In this document: one piece after another, positions 47,079 through 58,108 of the stretch
Layout: each line of letters begins with the position of its first letter
Position numbering within the stretch: position 1 is the first letter of the stretch
Source: Pestalotiopsis fici W106-1
Lineage: Eukaryota > Ascomycota > Sordariomycetes > Amphisphaeriales > Sporocadaceae
Length of the DNA stretch: 64,000 nucleotides
Direction: 5' to 3'
Assembly (NCBI RefSeq): GCF_000516985.1
Contig: NW_006917092.1
Coordinates: 5,027,924-5,091,923 of the forward strand
Program-made: the position numbers and the translations under genes
Notes under the pieces: generated by a model
What the model saw: only the letters and a program-made list of their open reading frames with translations
The model's database searches: none
Told to the model about the DNA's origin: nothing

Positions 47079-49423
47079 ATGGCGGCTTCCGCCTCTTTCG
47101 GCGACGCGAATGCTGGATTTCAGGCTGGGTATATCAACGGCTCAGTCAACAACCCCACGTTTCATCACCATGCTGCTCCAGGTAGGCTTCCACTAATATC
47201 CATCCCAACGGGCGCTAACGACACGGGATCAACCTAGAGCCATCCGAGACTCCATCGATTCCTACCATCATCATTCCGTTCCCTCGAGACCGAGACTTTG
47301 TCCGACGAGATACTATCTGCGACCAAGTAATCCGTGCAAGCGCCGATCCGGGCTCGTGGGTGGCGCTCGTGGGGTTGGGCGGCGTCGGGTAGGCTTTTCG
47401 AACATGATTATCATAATACCACGCAGTCTGGGCTTGTCGCTAATCGTTCGACAGCAAATCGCAGATTGCAATAGAACATGCATATCAACTCCGAGACAAG
47501 TCACCTGCGACATGGGTATTCTGGGTGCATGCTAGCAACAAAGCACGCTACGAACAGAGCTTCCGAGAACTGGCAGAACAAGTCAAGTTGCCGGGACGGC
47601 AGAACGCCCAAGAAAACATTTTCCAGCTTGTCAGTAGCTGGCTGCGCAGCGATAAGAGTGGCAAGTGGTTGATCATTCTCGATAACCTTGATGACGTAAG
47701 CTTCCTGCTGGAAGTCCAGACTGGGCGACAGGATGCCCAAGGCAGTACGAGCTCTGGCCCCGAAGACAACAGGCCACTCTTGTCGTATCTTCCTCGCTGC
47801 CAGAGAGGGTCGGTTCTTGTTACGACCCGCAGACAAGACATTGCGCTGAGGCTCGTCGAGCCGCATTCTATTGTTGCTGTCGGATCGATGAATCAGGATG
47901 ATGCAGTGACGCTGATAGAGAAGAAGCTGGGAGCGCTAGAAGATGACGAGGATGTCGAGACCGCCGGCGCGCTTGCTCAGGCACTCGAATATATACCCCT
48001 CGCCATTGTGCAGGCGACATCCTACATTGCTCATCAAGGGTTGCGCTACTCGATGCAAAAATACCTCAAAAAGCTGAAACGGAGCGACGGCCAGAAGACA
48101 AGCCTTCTTGATGTCGAAGGCGGGCATCTGCGGCGGGACTGGGAGGCAAAGAATTCAATTATTCTCACGTGGCAGATTTCTTTTGACTATATCCGCAAAT
48201 CTAGGCCGTCAGCGGCTGATCTGCTCTCGTTCATGAGCTGGTGCGATCGGCAGGGCATTCCTGAGGATCTGTTGCAAGAGATGATTCGCACCAGAAATGC
48301 TTCACAGGACGATGACAAACACCCAGGCGGCGATCTGTACAACCATGACGACTCTGAGAGACATGGGAACGATGAACCCGCGAATAACGACACTGACGAT
48401 GACTCTCAATCGGACTCCAGCGTGAGCGACGGTTTGGAGGAAGATATTCTGATGCTGCGGGACTATTCGTTCATTCAGCTTGTTGGAGATGGAACGTCGT
48501 TTGAAATGCACGCTCTAGTGCAGCTCTCGATGCGCAAGTGGCTCGAAGCCAAGGGCCAACAAGAGAGATGGAAGCAGACATTCATCAAATGCCTTTCCTC
48601 GCAGATTCCGACGGGGGATTACGAGAACTGGAAAAAATGTCAGATCTATCTACCGCATGCTAAGGCAGCAGCAGGGCAACGGCCGAAGGACAAAGAATCA
48701 CTTCTAGATTGGGCTACAATAATGTACAGAGCAGGCTGGTACCTGATGGAGATGGGCTTGGGCCAGGAGGCGCAGAGGATGGCAGAGGATTCGATGAAAG
48801 TACGAACCCATTTACTTGAATGGGAAGATGAAAAAAGATCATGGGCGATGAGTTTGGTTAGTGATGTATATAGCTTTCTTGGTCGATGGGAAGAGGCGGA
48901 GAAGTTGAAGGTGGAAGTATTGGAAATTCGTAAAACGACACTAGGACCGGATCATCCAGACACACTTACCAGCATGGCCAACCTAGCGGCGACATTTTGG
49001 GAACAAGGCCGATACAAAGAGGCGGAGAAGTTGGAGGTGGAAGTAGTGGAGNNNNNNNNNNNNNNNNNNNNNNNNNNNNNNNNNNNNNNNNNNNNNNNNN
49101 NNNNNNNNNNNNNNNNNNNNNNNNNNNNNNNNNNNNNNNNNNNNNNNNNNNTATATAATATGCAAGGCCGATACGAAGAGGCGGAAAAGTTACAGGTGGA
49201 AGTGATAGAATTTTGCAAAGTGACACTAGGACCGGATCATCCAGACACACTAAGAAGCATGAATAATCTTGCCTATACTTGGCACAGCCTCGGCCACCAA
49301 ATGAAGGCAATAGTACTTATGCGCCAATGTTTGGAATCAAGGACACTCAAGTTGGGAAGAAGTCATCCTCTTACTCATAACTCGGCGCAATTACTGGCAG
49401 ATTGGGCAACTGATCTTGGGTAA
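47079..49423 (+). CDS. NB-ARC/TPR STAND (NLR-like) protein with N-terminal amyloid motif
   Basis: Fungal NLR-like receptor, three exons: 47079-47181, 47238-47388 and 47455-49423. Exon 1 encodes little but a Gly/Asn-rich signalling motif, SFGDANAGFQAGYINGSV (6-23) and PTFH. Then come a short linker, the NB-ARC NTPase domain with P-loop GLGGVGKS (80-87), Walker B KWLIILDNLDD, the sensor GSVLVTTRR and LEYIPLAIVQA (GLPLA-like), an acidic low-complexity insert (about 410-450), a winged-helix-like region, and C-terminal TPR units with the signature TLGPDHPDTL and GRYEEAEKL. A 100-N gap (49052-49151) interrupts the TPR array, so the number of repeats, and strictly the frame across it, are unknown. 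The expected role is recognition of a non-self cue by the repeats, oligomerisation, and activation of the divergent HeLo-like effector. Confidence 0.88.
49052..49151. other. assembly gap (100 N) within TPR array
   Basis: Exactly 100 N, a placeholder. Near-identical coding sequence (GAGGCGGARAAGTTR) flanks it on both sides, so the assembler probably broke on highly similar tandem TPR units. Confidence 0.97.
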
Positions 49424-49663
49424 GAGATTATGTCGAGGCTGATCTCGGAATTGCGGAATTGAGTATTCGATAGCACCATATGCTCTGTATCTACCTTTTC
49501 ACACAAATAATTTGTTACATATGTTGTTGAGCGAATACTCTCACGTAGAGATGGTCTAGAAATGGATAGATGCTTTCTCGGATATTTTGGCACAATACCA
49601 CACCTAAGCAGTGGAAAAGCATCTTATAGTGTCGATGACCCATGATTAACTTAATGAGACGGA
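49424..49663. other. tail-to-tail spacer of NLR and HeLo-like ankyrin genes
   Basis: 240 bp between convergent stop codons; it contains both 3' untranslated regions. No other element seen. Confidence 0.45.
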
Positions 49664-51713
49664 TTAGTTTTCTTTCTTACTTGTAGATAACTCACCACCT
49701 CTTAATGTTGCTCCCCTCTGAACTACAAAATTCTCTATAACTGAAGTGATATCAGTCCTGCCTTCACGGCGAACTATATCAAGAGCCGTGTCCCCGACGT
49801 TATTCTTGATATCTGTAGAAGCACCGTATTCCATGGCCACCTCGGCAATGGCTCTTTGATTTTCCATCGCTGCAACATGCAACACGGTGCATTGTTGGTT
49901 GTCCTGGATGTCGACATCTCCGCCGTGCTCCAACATGAACCGGAGCAGCGCAGGATTGCTACATTTAGCTGCCCAGTATATGGCGCTTTGCCCGGCTCTG
50001 TTCTTGTTATTGACGTCTGAGCCGCCCTCGATGAGAGCCTTTGCCGACTCTAGATACTCCTTTGCGCAGAGTGCTATAAGAAGAATACCTCCTGTTTACA
50101 AGCTCATGTCAGCCCAGGGAAGAAAGCTCCAGCCCCCCAGTCAATAACTTACCACTGGGACCCAAGATGTTGGGGTCTGCCCCGGCACGTAGAAGCAAGC
50201 GCGTGATGGTTGGGTTGTTAGCCGCAAAGGCCGCCACTGTCAGTGGCGTCTTCAATAGGGTGGTGAGCTCCTTTTGCCACTTGATGGTACTGTCCAGACG
50301 GCTGTTAGTGTCCGGTGGCAGTGGCCCCGTAACATCTACGTTGTATCGCACCAGGATCTCAACCGCAGACCATCTCCGCTGAAGCAACGCGTGAAAGAGA
50401 GGAGGGAGCCCTGTTTCAAGCTACATGTCAGTCTATTATGGGAGGGATGTTCGACTGTCCAGCAGTAACTTACCGTAGCCATCCTTCAAGTTCGTGTCGA
50501 ATCCGGCCTCGCATAGTTGCTCGAGCACCGTCACCTCGTCATTGGCTATGGCCTTCTGGAGGGGGAATATCCTCTGTGGTTGTGCGTTCAGTCGTGTAGC
50601 GAGGGTCTTGAGCATGCCAGGGAAACCCGGTATCTGGTCGGACCGCCTTGCCAGCTCCAAGGCATCGTCAATGGAACTGCCGATGGAGCACCCGTTTTGC
50701 ACGAGGAGCGTGGCAACGCCCATTGACTCGGATTCGACGGCGACCTGGTACGGCGACCGCAGCCGGTTGTCTTTGGTGTTGATGTCCGCGCCGTGGCTGA
50801 TGAGGAGCTCGGCCATCTGCTCGTCGTTGTAAATGGAGCAGAAATGCAGCAGCGTGTATCCCTCTTCGGACCTTTGGCCTAGCGATGCCCCTTGGGTGAT
50901 GAGTTGCATCACCAGGTCCTTGTCCTGGGTGCGCACTGCCGCAATGAGTGACAAGTTTGGCACAGGCCAAGAGTTGTCCCCAGGCCCTTCGGCTGGCCAA
51001 GTTTCCGTGTCTAGGTTTTGCTCAAGGTACCTCCTCATGGGAAGATCGTTGTCCGTGAGTTCCGAGAGAGATGTCCGCCTGCCAGCGGCCGTGGAGCTAG
51101 CGATATCGTCCTCGACGCGGCGGCGTATCTTCTTACCCGTCTCCACATTCCGAAGTTCGGGTAGCAGCTCGTTGTACAGCTTTCCGACATCTGACCTCAA
51201 CTCCTCCTTTCCCTTGCCCTCGATCAAGCTGGCCAACCATCAGTCACGGGTAAGAGGATTCAGATCTGACACATACCCGTTCAAGGCAGATATCGTCAAG
51301 TTTAGACTGGCTTTGACTTCCTGGAGCCGGTCCCGTAAGCCCCTGATCTCGCCCTTGCGGACGGTCCAGCTGGTCCAGCTGATTAGTCGGGAGATGCTGC
51401 GTCCTTTTGGTCTCTTATCTATGAATGACTTGAGCATCTTCTCCATCGCCGTCATGGTGGTCTGGCATAGATCGAGGTAATCAGCCAGGCTCTGAACGAG
51501 GGCCTCGTCTTGCAGTGACAAATTTGCCCTTGAACAAGTGCTCTGGATAGACTGGAGAACGGCCGCGAGACCCTGCACATCTCTGCGAATGTGGGAAATT
51601 TCCTCTGGCGCGTCGCGGAACTCGGCCATGACAGTGATTAGGCCTCTCGCCGTAGCCGTGGCAAATGTTGCGACCCCAGCAATGCTAGCGATCATTGACA
51701 GAGGATCGGCCAT
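49664..51713 (-). CDS. HeLo-like domain-ankyrin repeat protein
   Basis: 625 residues from four exons: 51713-51277, 51228-50474, 50410-50153 and 50091-49664. The N terminus (MADPLSMIASIAGVATFATA, followed by helices to about 150) is the same class of fungal N-terminal STAND-type domain as in the effector two genes away; both begin MADPLS. A linker leads to an ankyrin region with repeats such as EGYTLLHFCSIYNDEQMAEL, TPLTVAAFAANNPTITRLLL, SAIYWAAKCSNPALLRFML and TVLHVAAMENQ. There is no NTPase domain between them and no amyloid motif at either end, so it may be an ankyrin sensor joined directly to a signalling domain. The ATG at 51713 is chosen because the frame upstream opens only with TTG. 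Splice sites are canonical and keep frame. Confidence 0.87.
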
Positions 51714-52028
51714 GTTGCTGTGTACGGTCAATATGTGATGTTCTTGTATTATTTTTCCAGCACTACAGTGTTACACGATACTTCTTTGTATTCTTGCCAT
51801 TTGAAACCTGAAACTATTGTGGTAAGGCTGCCTCCGCGTGGTCGATTTCGCAAGGATTGTGGCTGTGCCATTACCATGCATAAGGCCAAACGAGAAGTGG
51901 GTTCCGTATATAGGACATTACTATCCTTTTCAAGCGTATTTAACATGCTCCAGACTTCAGTGGACATTTCTTATTTGAACACGTCGTATAGACTACAACA
52001 AGGGCTATTCAAGAGCTCAAATACTTTT
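51714..52028. other. intergenic spacer
   Basis: About 315 bp holding the promoter of the HeLo-like ankyrin gene and the 3' end of the transporter gene; nothing else seen. Confidence 0.4.
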
Positions 52029-53900
52029 TCATTCCCTAGCATCAAGATCAAACAGCTCGTCTTCGAGATCATCATAGCTGCGACAAAAGTAGTAAAAAGC
52101 CAGCGTGACGACAAAATAGACGGCCGCGAGCACGGCGTACATGATGGTCAGACCCGGATCGACGGCGGCGCGGGACACGGCAATGCCAAGGGCGCTGGCG
52201 ACGGCCACGGTGAGCAGGTTGAGCGCGGCGACGACGCTCTTCATGCTCCGCGGCGCCTTGGTGTAGGCGTACTCGGCGGCGGTGACGGCAAACAGGGCCT
52301 CGCTGAGGGCAAAGAGGGCGTAGCACGGGAACTGAAGCATCACGTTGACGCGGTTTGGTGTCGCGCCGTCTTCGCAAGCCAGTGGGTGATCGTAGCATGG
52401 TCCTGTGGAATAGACTATGTGCTGCACAATGGCTGCCCATGCTATGGCCAGGATACCTGCGGCGAAGCCGGCCGTGATGCGTCGGATGGGACCCGTCTTA
52501 ATGCGCCATTTTCGCAGGAGCGGGTAGACGACTGTGCGCATCAGATGGATAATGACAATCTCAATCAAGAGCTCAAAGTTGTACAAGATGTCGTTGGGTA
52601 AGCCGTGGGTTTCCATTGTCCCAGCCTGGGATACGAGGTTGTTGGCCGCCTGAAGGTAGCAGAGCCAAGCGATTGGTAGCGGTATACTAAGAAGGGTTTT
52701 GTTAATGGTTGGTTCCATTTCTAGTGAGTCATGAGAATTTACTTACAAGACTCGACAAGCATATAAACCTCGCTTGAGTTCTTCTACAAATTTGTCGTCC
52801 CAGGTAATATGCGAAGTCGCTCCGCCTCGTTGCGCTTGGTAGGATGGCTTGGCTGCGTCCATCTTGAAGCCGCTCTTGATTGCAAAGCCGAGAGCTTTGA
52901 GAGCTTTGCCAAGAACTGGCTGTGGTGTGTTTCGTACTAAGACGTGATGAGTGTGAGGGCCCATCGGAATTCGATAGATCAAAGCGACTCACCATATTTC
53001 TTTCTTCCCAATGCAAGTGCCGCAATGGCGATCCAGAAGACGCAAAATGGTACCAAGTATGCAGCCCAAAACCCAACGCGGAGTTCAATGTATGTCGCTG
53101 GAATGCCTGACAGACAGCCGATACATAATACATTGTAGAATATCATGTAAATGTTGGAAATAGTCGTCTGCGGGTCAACAATGACCCTCTCTCCCGTCTT
53201 CAAAGTTGAAATTTTGGGCTTGGTCTCGGTATATTGTTCGAATATCAAGACCGAGACATTTGACTTAATTCCACCGGCTCCTGTGCCAATGAGAAACAGC
53301 GCGGCGATGAAGCCGCCTAGCCCAGCACCATGTTCGAGAGAATATGGCAGCGATGTGACAAAGAGGATCAATAGTCCGCACAAGTAGATAGTCACAGCAC
53401 AACAGATGGTGCGGTATCTTCCAAGCCATGAGTCGGCAATTATTCCTCCCAGTACCGGCGTGAGGTACATCCAAAAGGTAAAACCATAGGAAATGCTGCT
53501 TGCGTTGGCCTGGCCTAGTCCGAGGGCTCCAGGCCTTAGAGAGTTGCCGTATGGGTTTTGCATATAATTCTCTACTCAATCATCAGCCATTTGATCGCAG
53601 AATACAGTGGGTTATCAGAAGTTTCGCATACGTAGAGGTCCGGCCATGCCATAATATGCGAAACGCTCAGCAGTCTCAACGACGCACACAAGCCATGCTG
53701 ACGTAGGGATCCTATCGCTGACGAGCCGGAGCGTCTTTCTTTCATACTCGTTTGGGACCTGGCCATCTGGAGTATCTGTCAACTCATTGTCGTCAATTTT
53801 GGTCGACGATATCCTTTAGATGAATCAATAAGAGCGAGCTTCCCAACATGTAGAATTGAGTAACCTACCGTGCTGTTTTCGCATCAAGAGTTTCTGCCAT
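52029..53900 (-). CDS. POT/PTR2 family oligopeptide transporter
   Basis: Proton-coupled oligopeptide transporter of 546 residues, five exons: 53900-53869, 53813-53632, 53571-52993, 52936-52747 and 52686-52029. The first-helix ETAERFAYYG carries the ExxER proton-coupling motif; GGIIADSWLGRYRTI is the PTR2 signature, and the loop before helix 5 reads SNIYMIFYNVLCIGCLSG. Later helices include IAWLCYLQAANNLVSQAGTM and FPCYALFALSEALFAVTAAEYAY. About twelve membrane spans are expected, in the plasma membrane, importing di- or tripeptides. The protein is shorter than yeast Ptr2 because the cytosolic N terminus and C-terminal tail are brief. The acceptors of introns 1 (AAAG) and 4 (TTAG) were chosen by frame and by similarity; the extra upstream Met at 52718 is inside intron 4. 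Confidence 0.88.
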
Positions 53901-54230
53901 TTTGAAGACAAGTCCAATTGCAGTGTTATCAAGACCTCAACTTTTACTGAAACAAGCTATCGAAACATCAATTTTTATCACAGTAGACATATAATGGGTG
54001 CGCAAGGGGCCGCAACTTGGCCGCTCAGAATTTCCACATGCTGCAAGAGTATCAAAGGGCCTGTCAATAATGGACATGTAAGGAGGCTAGTCAATATGGC
54101 GCGATATGGTGAATGCGATAAGTCATGCATTGGGGTGGATACAAGGTTCCGTTCCATCGGGACTCTTTTCCGATTCCCAACGGGACTTGGTTAAACTCCT
54201 TCCGTCTCCATGAACATACTAGGTAGCTGT
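53901..54230. other. intergenic spacer
   Basis: About 330 bp with the transporter promoter at the left and the 3' end of the monooxygenase gene at the right; nothing else seen. Confidence 0.4.
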
Positions 54231-56465
54231 TCACTTCTTTCTTGCATAATCAGGGTCAACAGGCGGGATATCAACACGATCCAGATACCCCGTCGTCTCC
54301 GCACCCGTCATTTGAGCAACGGTGAGCCCATTGCCCAACCACGCAAACCGGTTACCGCCAGACTCGGGCAGCATCTCGTACTCAAAGTCCTCCCAGCGCG
54401 GCTTCTCGTAGACCTTGAGGGCATGAACCAGACTTCCGGGCCAGATGGCCGTGATGCGACCGTCGGCGCGACCGCCGCTCTTGAACCACGCCGCGCAGTC
54501 CTCGGCCAGCACCGTCTTGGAGAAGAAGGCGTCGGCGTACCGCACAAAGTCGTCCTTGGCGGCGACCTTGGGCGTCATGGAGCGCAGGTGCTCGCGCTGC
54601 AGCTTTTGTACGCACTTGATCATGTAGTCGCACTGGGCCTCGATCATGACAATCATGGTTGATAGGGGCGCGCCGTTGGGGCCGAGGTAGAGGAACAGGT
54701 TCGGCATATGACAGGGCATGATGGATAGGTAAGCTTCTGGCTCGGGTGTCCAGACTTGATCCAGTGAAATGCCATCTCGACCATAGATTGGCGTTCCAGT
54801 CATCTTGAGCGATCTTTATGAACTGTTAGCAGTAGGACTACCAAGAGGTGAGGTGCAATACTGACGTGTCGAACCCCGTGGCACAAATGATAGCATCGAC
54901 AGGTCTAATAGTGCCACCATTGTCGACCACACCTTCAGCCCGAATCCTTCGTATGCCTGAAGTAATGACATTGACATTATCTTGCACGAGGGCTTCGAGG
55001 TATCCCGGAGAGGCGCCCAGTCGCTTGCATCCTGCTGGCCATTCCGGCTTAAGTGTCTCAAAGAGGCCGGGACGTGAGGCTAGCTTCTCTTCGACAAGCG
55101 CTTGCAACAGTTTTGCGCCCTCTTGACGAGCTGGTGAGTCCGTAAATACTCGTGGGTAGTTCTTGTGAAGGACCTGTTCGATGCTTTTGCGATATGCGAC
55201 GAGCAAATTTGGATCCTCGGAAAATCTCTTCTTTTCTCCATCATCAAAGGCAACTTTGATTGAACAGTCAGCTCCAGTAAGTGTGACGAAGAGCCATGCG
55301 GCATGCCGTTCACTCACAGTTTTCGTCGCCACCATGTTCTTCGACTTGTTGTCCAAAAGGTCCTCGAGGCGAAACCCAGGCTTTTGATCGGATATACGTA
55401 TCAATGTGCTTGGCCTGGGGCTGCAAAGCAGGGACGATCTACACCAAGATTCAATGTCAGTTTTACTCTGTTCTCAGTGTTACTGCATATGAGGTTTTTG
55501 GAATACTGCTTGTATGGGGAGGCGGGTTGACCTGGCTAGATCCCTGAGGCATATCGTCAGAGAAATCAGCAGCCCTCATCACTGACCTGAATTCCAGTGG
55601 AGCCATTTCCTATGACTGCTATTTTCTTTCCTGTCGCATCGAACTTGCTGTCCCAGCGCGCGGTATGCAGCAGCGTCCCTTGAAAGTTCTCGAGCCCTGG
55701 AATGTCGGGCCACTTCCACTTGTTCAGCGTTCCCGTACCCTTGATGAGGACGTCTGCCGTATCATAGAACACCTAAGTCCAGGACGAAATCAGCAATGAT
55801 GGCAGTATGGTGGTGCCTAAGCGACTGACTTGGTGGTCGGATAGTCTCAGAACTTGTACTTCCCATTTGCCCGCTGCCTCGGACCATTGTGCACCCTTGA
55901 ACTCGTGCCCAAACCTCATGTACTTGCGCGCGCCATATTTGTCGGCGACATCGTTCAAGTATGAAAGAATCTCAGATCCAGGGGAATAGAAACGGCTCCA
56001 ATTGGGATTGTTTTCAAAGGTAAATTGGTATGCTGGAGAAGGGATATCTTGATCATCGTCAGCTCAGCCAGTTGACCAAAGTCTAAGATTCTTCATACCG
56101 CACGCGATGCCAGGGTACCTGCGTTACATGAGCAATTGAAATTTTTCTAATCAGGAGCTTGATACCTACCTATTTTCATACCAAGTGCCACCAAGATCCT
56201 GGTTCTTCTCGTATATGACGAGATCTAGATTGTCTATGTGTTGCGGGAAGCGGATGCCGGTCAGGATGCCCGAAACCCCGGCACCGATACATATGACCTT
56301 GATGGGTCGGGAGTAGTCTACCGGACGTGCATCCATAGGCACCTCTGGCGATGCCGATGTCGATGGAGTACCCATGGCTATATTTTGCGTAGCTATTCCG
56401 TCTTGATATGTCGTGCACGCGGATACTTGGGAGCCTAGTTCTTGTGAAACTTCTACTTTTAACAT
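54231..56465 (-). CDS. FAD-dependent Baeyer-Villiger-type monooxygenase
   Basis: Flavin monooxygenase of 603 residues, seven exons: 56465-56170, 56118-56099 (20 bp micro-exon), 56047-55830, 55772-55587, 55438-55318, 55253-54866 and 54813-54231. The FAD-binding GAGVSG, the fingerprint FQGTLLHTARWD (FxGxxxHxxxWD) and the NADPH-binding GNGSTG identify a Baeyer-Villiger monooxygenase, which inserts one oxygen of O2 next to a ketone to give an ester or lactone. ATGFDT and the flavin-proximal GGTWYENRYPG support this. The substrate is unknown. Several acceptors are AAG rather than CAG or TAG but all keep frame. A shorter start at 56375 (MGTPSTSAS) is possible. It diverges from the cupin gene over a 605 bp shared promoter. 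Confidence 0.9.
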
Positions 56466-57070
56466 TAAAGTAGATTTTCTTTGCACTCCTGTTTACTGAA
56501 ACGTCTGATTAGGCAGCAGAACTATACCCACTGTATTGAGGGTATGCAACGATCCCTCTCCAGGCCCAGAACGTCGTGTACCCACTGATCATCGGGCTGT
56601 GCCCGATGGAACTTCCGAAGCCGCCCATATTTCCAATACACTAGTGCATGCCATACATGGCGATTCTCCTCATTCTCATTCTTCGCTTGTCCTACTGTCA
56701 CGCTGTACGTCTAGATGAAGGAATAATAGGTAGGTAGTTGCGAGATTCTCATATTTGCTCGGACTAGTGGTAAATTATTTGTAATACCTGGCGACTGTAT
56801 TTGTTTCTTTTTCCCCTCCGCACAGCATTGCAGCAGATGCTGACCCACCAGAACTCAATAGGCTATACTCTGTGCTGGGAGCGATACTTGAAGTCTATCG
56901 TGCTCGAGCTTGTCCATAGGTACTCTGTACTTGGAAATCTATTGGCGAACTGTGGATAATCATAAAGTGAAGCACACCAACTTCAACTTATCGCCCCAAT
57001 AACAGAGCCAACCTGAGCTTAGTGACATTGGAAACTCGGCAACCCTAACCTCGCCCTCCGCACCATCATC
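56466..57070. promoter_or_regulatory. shared divergent promoter, monooxygenase and cupin
   Basis: 605 bp between divergent start codons, expected to hold both promoters. It contains the 19 bp palindrome at 56590-56608, about 125 bp from the monooxygenase start, and a CT-rich stretch (TTTCTTTTTCCCCTCCGC) near 56805. Confidence 0.55.
56590..56608. promoter_or_regulatory. 19 bp palindrome, possible regulator site
   Basis: Perfect arms CATCGGGC and GCCCGATG (8 bp) around TGT. The CGG triplets face inward in each arm, a layout compatible with a Zn2Cys6 dimer site, though no regulator is known. Confidence 0.45.
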
Positions 57071-57825
57071 ATGTCAGCCACAACAGAACATTTTGTCCTC
57101 AAACCCACCTCCTATGTACCCAACAACAAACTTCCAGTCATTGTATACCGGGGTGCTCTTCCGCAACCGCATGCAGAGGAAACCACAACGGCATTTCTCG
57201 AGGCCAACAAATGGGAAAAGAAGGTAATCAATCAACCCTCCTCCAACCTGACCCCTCCCCTGAGCCTCGCCTTCACCAGTGGGCATTTGCGTAACAAACT
57301 CTACATCATATGCACAAAGAACAAATCGAGACTATTTTCAATCATTTCACTAGAAAAGGGGAATTCTCACACCAGAGAAAACAGGGTTTCTGGCCAGGCA
57401 CGCCAACGCACCACTTTCATCCCAACACGCACGAATGTTACGGCGTAGTGAGCGGGACCACGACCATGCTGCTGGGGCGGGGCCAGCTGGACCCTTACCC
57501 GGACCCCGACCCAGGCGCCACCGCCCCAAACCCGGAGAATGATGCCGGGGGCCCCTACTACGGCCGCCTCGTCTCCCTTGCGCCCGGCGACGTGGTCGTT
57601 ATACCCGCCGGTACCGCGCATATGAATGTTGAAATGACCGACGACTACCGCTTTGTCGGGGTATACCCTGTGGGCTCTCCGAAATGGAAGAGCGAGCGGT
57701 GTGATAATCGGGACATCATGTCACAGCTCAGGGACGAGATATCACAAGTTCCGATGCCAATTGCCGACCCAGTCCAAGGCGAGGGCGGCCTTCTGATCAC
57801 GCTTTGGTCAAAAGTCGATCAATAG
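57071..57825 (+). CDS. cupin-fold protein
   Basis: Single-domain cupin of 197 residues from two exons (57071-57223 and 57385-57825; 161 bp intron). Cupin motif 1 is intact, HFHPNTHE followed by a Gly six residues on (metal ligands about H61, H63, E68 and probably H67), and motif 2 reads GDVVVIPAGTAHMN with the last metal His. A proline-rich insert (DPYPDPDPGATAPN) sits between the two motifs. The protein may bind a metal and act as an isomerase, epimerase or dioxygenase, or only as a structural cupin; sequence does not decide. The acceptor AAAACAG was chosen because it gives GFWPGTPTHH in frame directly before motif 1. Divergent neighbour of the monooxygenase, so a shared pathway is possible. 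Confidence 0.88.
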
Positions 57826-58108
57826 TTTATGCTATAATGCTTGACGGACCTAAATGCTGTCTAAGCATGTTAAATCTTCACATCATTCAGCATCTAATGT
57901 TTTTGCCAAAAATATTATGAAAGGATCCCTAAAATGTACTTTCAATAAAAATTATGGCTACCTGGGCATTGGAGTATCATGGGTCAAAACAAAATAAACT
58001 AGAAAAGGGTATCAAACGCAACCCATATCGGAGCCATTACCATTAATCACCTCCACAAACCCACAACGCATAATCATTTCGGCATCGCCTTCGTCCTCCT
58101 GACACATA
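57826..58108. other. tail-to-tail spacer
   Basis: 283 bp between convergent stops, with an AATAAA-like signal (TTTCAATAAAAATTATG) about 120 bp past the cupin stop. Nothing else seen. Confidence 0.45.

Noticed and set aside
51720..52601. 293-codon plus-strand frame
   Set aside because: Overlaps and is antisense to the last exon of the POT transporter, which has clear membrane helices.
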